From Alitta virens (Eukaryota; Annelida; Polychaeta; Phyllodocida; Nereididae): a stretch of 64,000 bases of DNA. A program made the position numbers and the translations under genes. How positions within the stretch are numbered: the stretch's first letter is position 1; each line of letters opens with the position of its first letter. Positions 59,257 through 64,000 of the stretch are shown in pieces. The DNA lies in assembly GCA_932294295.1 (NCBI GenBank), contig OW028575.1:17302058-17366057 (forward strand), read 5' to 3'. A model generated the notes under the pieces. The model was not told where the DNA came from. It did not search any database and was given only the letters and a program-made list of their open reading frames with translations.

Positions 59257-60643
59257 GAAAACGAAAAAAAAAGTGGCCAAAAACGCCAAAAAAAAAAAGT
59301 TGTATGAGGCACTAAAAGGCTTCCATATATGAGAGTTAGAACATATAGAACTAAAAGGGGACAGCACTAATTTTGATTTAATGCTAAAATTATGACAAAT
59401 ATAGCAAATGATAGCTCAAAGGCTCTACTTTAGGTATATAGCTAATGATGCTCTGAGTATTATTTTGGACAAATTGGGGGACATCATAAAAAGGTCAGTT
59501 TTTCTAGAAAACAAGCATGGTGACCCCTCTTTTTTATTGTCTCATATAGATTATTATAATAAGTTACAGTCGGGTACAATGTTATATTAAATTCATATGG
59601 CTGGACATTTTTTAATTGCAAGATTTGTAAAAAAAAAATTCCCTTAAAAAATTAGACTTTTTGAATTGGCTTGCATTTTCTTTGGATCCCCTGAAATTAT
59701 TGTTCTCTTTTGAGTTTCTAATGAAAATGGTCTCAAAATGTTCCTGAAAGTCCACTGCATGCAATAACATCACCTGCTTTTATAGTTATAGCATTGCAAT
59801 TAAATTATTAGGCTGGATATGAGTCGGAATGAGTGGGGAAAAGCACAAGAATAGAAAACATCCAATAATTTGAAAATTAGCATGCTGACCCCCCCCCCCC
59901 CCCCCCCCCCAATTTGTTTCCATATTTTAGCTTTATTATCCCAGGCAGAGGTTTGAGGTAATGCAGACCAATTGTAGACTGCAGAACTTGATTGATTTCT
60001 TTATTTGTAGATCTAGTAACATTGCCAAGCTGTTCCTAACTTGACACTGTTGACTTTCTGTATATATACTCCATTAACAAGTTATACATGTAGTGTGTGT
60101 GCAGGTGGATTTGTCACACTTAATTTCTGAAGCAGAACTCCAACGCTATTGTATATACATTGATATAATTTGGTATCTTATTAGTTTTTATGGCCAAGTT
60201 GTGACTTTTGATAGTCTCATTGAACTTTGTTTGAAGGATTTGGGAAAACATTTTTACAGATTATTTTGCTTTTCCAAAGCAGTACTGGAATACTACTGCA
60301 CCTACATGCTTTGTTATTATATGTCTAAAATATTTTATTTGTGCCTTTTGGTGTCCTTATGGCCATAAATACTATAGAATATTGTGAAAAATTCATGTTT
60401 TCTAAAGCCTGTATCAACGGGGTCTCACCTACTAGTGTACCTAAACACATGTTATTTGTCTTCTAAAATGTCTATATCGTAATACTTTAAATTTCGAAGC
60501 TTCATTTTGACATATATTGCCCTTTCTTTTTTATAATTGTGGAAATTATGCAAAAATTGCTGAACTTGTGTTGTTTGCTACATTTCATAACCCCTGGTAC
60601 TCTATGATACACTGATATCACAAACCTTTGGAGAATTAAGCCT
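59257..60643. other. Kinase intron 4; nothing recognised except a C22 run
   Basis: Poly-C run at 59889-59910. Open frames here look random. Confidence 0.4.
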
Positions 60644-61405
60644 ACAGTGCCTTACAGAGGTATCCTGGACCATGCATGCTAGCAAATATGCCCCCCATTA
60701 TAATTCTTCTCATGACATAAAAGACACATGCATTAATCACACAAGTTTTTTCAGATGAATATTTAATGATATCAATAAAAAGATGCAGAAAATCGAATTA
60801 TTATACTATTATATACAGCTGTAACATTATGCAATCACATGCATGCTAAATCCCTTCAATCAGGCAATTTGATAAGATGCTATTGTTGAACCCAGAATTC
60901 TTTTTTTTTTGTTCAGACATACCCTACTAGTCATATAGTGGTTATACTGGGGAACTTTCATTTGATATTTTCGGCACTTATCAGGTGAATGCAGGAATCT
61001 GATAGCAGCTGTTGATAACTTCTTCTTTCTGCCCCACCCAGGTTGATTAGCCACTGTACCTTTAGCTTTGAATTTGCGAAATAATGCATCCAACTGTGTC
61101 TTTTGAAATATTCAGTATCTTAGCTATTTTTGTATCATTTTCCTTGCTTGTGCAATGCCAAAATCTCTTCTCTGATGTTTTTGTGAGTATTCTCTTGTTT
61201 GAGCCATGTCTCCAGTTGACAATGACATGAATCTAATGATTTAAGGCAGTGATTAAAACTGGAACACCAGCACTCAATAACCCAATTAAAGCTGCTTGTT
61301 TTCAGTTTTTGTTATTCACTATTTGAACTGTTTGAACAACCCCAGATTTGCTAATCTGCGCTTTTATGAGTGATTGCATGTAGGGGTTGAATAATTTTAA
61401 GAAGA
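60644..61405 (-). mobile_element. Tc1-like DNA transposon relic
   Basis: One end is TACAGTGCCTTACAGAGGTA, typical of Tc1 terminal repeats. The other end shows TAGGGGTTGAATAATTTTAA. On the minus strand the transposase N-terminus is recognisable across frames from ATG 61195-61197: KIAKILNISKDTVGCII, then FKAKGTVANQPGWGRKKKLS (paired-like helix-turn-helix and GRPR-type linker). Frameshifts and loss of the whole DDE catalytic part make it dead. Confidence 0.8.
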
Positions 61406-61667
61406 CAGCTATAATTAAAAGTAGTATATCGTGATTCATCAGAAAAAAAAAACAGTGTCTTGTATTTGTTTAGTTGGTATATTTAAAGCAAAAAAAAAAC
61501 AGCTAATATGCAAAAAAATCACACAAAATCAGGTCATGCCTGCCATTTGAGTGCACGGTCTGACTAAACTTTAGCCATTATTTTACTCCCTGGGTAATAT
61601 ACTTGAAATAAAAAAATCTAATATTGTAAAAAAAAAAAGATAACAAGAAAGGTGTGGTGTCCTGTAT

Positions 61668-61805
61668 ATGCTGAGGTAAAATACCCCACCCTTAGGAAAA
61701 ATGTGTACCATAGTGTGGACACCTAGCCTATGTCATTTCATCATTACATTTACCCCTGCCAGTTGGTCATGTAAGCATGTAAGCTGACTAAGCTTTAGTA
61801 GCATT
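61668..61805 (+). mobile_element. SINE fragment (tail type 2)
   Basis: Core TATATGCTGAGGTAAAATAC with CCCCACCC, tail GTTGGTCATGTAAGC and GTAAGCTGACTAAGCTTTAG. Confidence 0.7.
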
Positions 61806-64000
61806 GAGGCATTTAACAAAAAAAGGATAATGCATGCCTGTTATAATGAGTGAATGAAAAGATTAGAATAATTATGAAAATAAATCATCATTTTCCAATT
61901 TCTGACTGAACTGATATCTTTGAGGTCAATTTATGATTATTATGAATAAATATATTTAAGAAACACATGTGATAGGTCAAGTCAAGTGCAATCCCGGCAA
62001 AATTTTGAGACATTGTTTATGTCTGGGCCATTATTTCTTGATACATTTTGTATTGTTGCTATTTTTTCGTTACATGGTAGACTATTTACAACAAAAAATG
62101 TCACAAAATAATATTTTGTCAATCATTGAGATCTTAACCAATCAAATTAAATTAAACTTTGCAATGTATCTCCCACTGAACACATTGGCCAATGAGCTTC
62201 TGAAATAGGTGGACAATGTTTCCAATGCCTGCATAGCCTGCAGTCAGATGATTAATTTAATGTGTTAAAATCTGCTGTAATACTAAATAACCATTAACAA
62301 CCCTTTTATACAATTTTCATGTAAATTCAAGATCACATTTAGATTGCCCCAGACGTAGTCCCTTTCCTTAGATACAGTCCCTATTAGGAAACACGGCTTG
62401 GCAACCGTCATTACGTCTGCCAAATAAAAAAAGCCTGATTGTATCCAGGTCAGCAGGTGCTTTCTAGGCCAGAACAGTCTTCAGGCTTAAGACTGGCCCA
62501 AATTTTTTATAATTACGCACGCGTGGCTTGCTTGCATTTTCCCGCCAATTTCGCAGTTATGACGTCACCACCCGTAAGCCCCCTTTTCCCGTGGCGCGCC
62601 ACAAATATTGGTATCGCTTATATGGTAGTCTCTGGCACCATCAACTCAAACGAAGCTCTAATGCATATTTAGTTTAAAAAGACTTGTTGTAACTTTATCA
62701 GCTATTTTATTAAAAAGAATGACCCATTTGTAAAATTTATATCCCAATATTTGTGAATAGCAAATATACATGTTTTTTTTTTTGTCACCATTGGAGAACT
62801 GTAGCAAAAGCGTTCTTTTGAAGTGATTTGAGTCCCAAGTTCACGTTGAAAGGGTGCAGTGTAAGACAAACACAAAATGCTGTTAATTCCCTGCTGGAGT
62901 GCACAGTGATGCTGAGAGTGTTAGAAGTATTTTATTAGGCGTTGTGATGCCACAGGGAGAGGAGCAAAACAATGATACTCTCTCCTCAGCAGCCCTGCGT
63001 TATTAGCCAGGATGGCAGAGACGTGTCAAAGCAAATGTCATGATGCTCCTGTTGGTGCAGCAAAGCAACTGGAAGCAACTAGTCTATGGCATGTACTATG
63101 TCGGCGTGGACACACAACATTTATACATATCCGGTGTGTAGTAGATGTGGACAGCTCTACTTTTCGTTTTTTACAAGTGTATTTGGAATAGTCGTAGCCG
63201 TGGCGTGTCTTTGTGTATTGCACCTGAACGATTCCTTATTCCTCAGCAAATGTTGACCATTATAGTTTGCCACATGCTGTTTTAACTGTCCCTTGCGTTA
63301 CTACCATTTAGGCTGGTAAGGTTGCGTCAAAAGATCAGTTTTGTTAAAATTTGTCATACCTCCACGGTTTTGTGTAAGCTATGTTTTGCGAACCCTAGAA
63401 CTGATGCCTTAATCAAAAATATTGTTTTCAAAAAACGATAGTCCAAATTTGCTGGGGATGAAAAATGTACAGATTTACATCTAGCTTGGTTCGCCACAAG
63501 TCTCAGTCTTCTCATCCTTTGCAAAATCTTGGTAAATGTTACCAGTCAGTAATGTGATCATTTATTTTAGGCGCTTCAAAAATAACCAAAAAAAAAAATA
63601 AAAAACAGCAAAATTTGACAATTTTACCATCAAACTGCAAAATAATAATGTATTTCAGTAAATTATCATGGGAAAATGTCAGCAAACGTTGACGATTATA
63701 ATATTCTATTGGCCAGCTTAATATTTCCAGCAAAGTGCTATCAGGCTGCTCTACTATAAACAAGGAGTGTATTTCAACGCCTGCATTTCATTAATTTCAG
63801 TAACCTGGCAATGCTCGGTAAGTATGCCTTTGTTGAAGGACATCAGTGAGAAAATAAGAATCTTGGCCTGCACTGTATTTTGCATGTGCTGAGGTGCCTA
63901 GCATCAGTTGACAGCCATCATTGTACTTGTTGACACTGATTAATCTAATCAGGAATATTGCTGGCTCAGGCCGTGATCTCAAACATGAGCCAGAGGCTTT
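61806..64000. other. Right edge of window, kinase intron 4 presumed
   Basis: One TGACGTCA at about 62561. No exon, RNA gene or clear repeat recognised. Confidence 0.35.

Noticed and set aside
60860..61093. Intact transposase gene
   Set aside because: Only the DNA-binding N-terminus is recognisable, with frameshifts and no catalytic domain.
1..64000. CRISPR array, operon or prokaryotic defence system
   Set aside because: Tandem repeats lack unique equal-length spacers, and the window has spliced exons and eukaryotic transposons.

Overview
The window comes from an animal nuclear genome: AT-rich, with coding exons of about 100-400 bp separated by introns of 7-22 kb that are full of microsatellites, tRNA-type SINEs, MITEs and decayed LINEs. 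There are no bacterial-style operons. Host gene, repeat content and the Ty3/gypsy element fit a marine invertebrate. I lean toward a deuterostome such as an echinoderm or hemichordate, but the sequence alone does not settle this.

The only host gene I can support is a cGMP-dependent protein kinase on the + strand. Four coding exons are visible (5648-6057, 23493-23659, 31062-31175, 41806-41911). Each has consensus splice sites, and the reading phases join without a break. They encode the N-terminal MGNG motif, a dimerising coiled coil, a pseudosubstrate-like segment and the first cyclic-nucleotide-binding domain. The second such domain and the kinase domain are not found, so the gene must continue past the right edge. 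The N-terminus and the RTASVKA segment look more like PKG II than PKG I.

Layout: 1-5477 upstream or 5' intron sequence with CTA microsatellites and a TIR foldback element. 5478-6057 first visible coding exon, in a stretch rich in CRE palindromes (TGACGTCA). 6058-23492 intron, with nested repeat arrays at 9.9-11.7 kb, a LINE relic at 18.3-19.3 kb, a 790-bp TIR element and a 300-bp CTA array. 23660-31061 intron, with a 2-kb TTAA-flanked TIR element. 31176-41805 intron, with a 43-bp-arm hairpin, a 16-bp minisatellite, several MITEs, SINEs and a LINE 3' end. 41912-64000 intron, interrupted by a complete LTR retrotransposon and ending with a Tc1-like relic.

The most informative object is the Ty3/gypsy retrotransposon at 47589-54279, antisense to the kinase gene. 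Its two 619-bp LTRs look identical, so insertion is recent. On the minus strand it reads 5' LTR, tRNA-Ser-like primer-binding site, leader with a duplicated hairpin, gag with a CCHC zinc knuckle, a TTTAAAC slippery heptamer followed by a possible H-type pseudoknot, pol in the -1 frame (protease, RT, RNase H, integrase), and 3' LTR. Pol carries one in-frame TAG just after the integrase catalytic Glu, so this copy is probably not autonomous. Its C-terminal tail is an unusual tetrapeptide repeat. There is no env.
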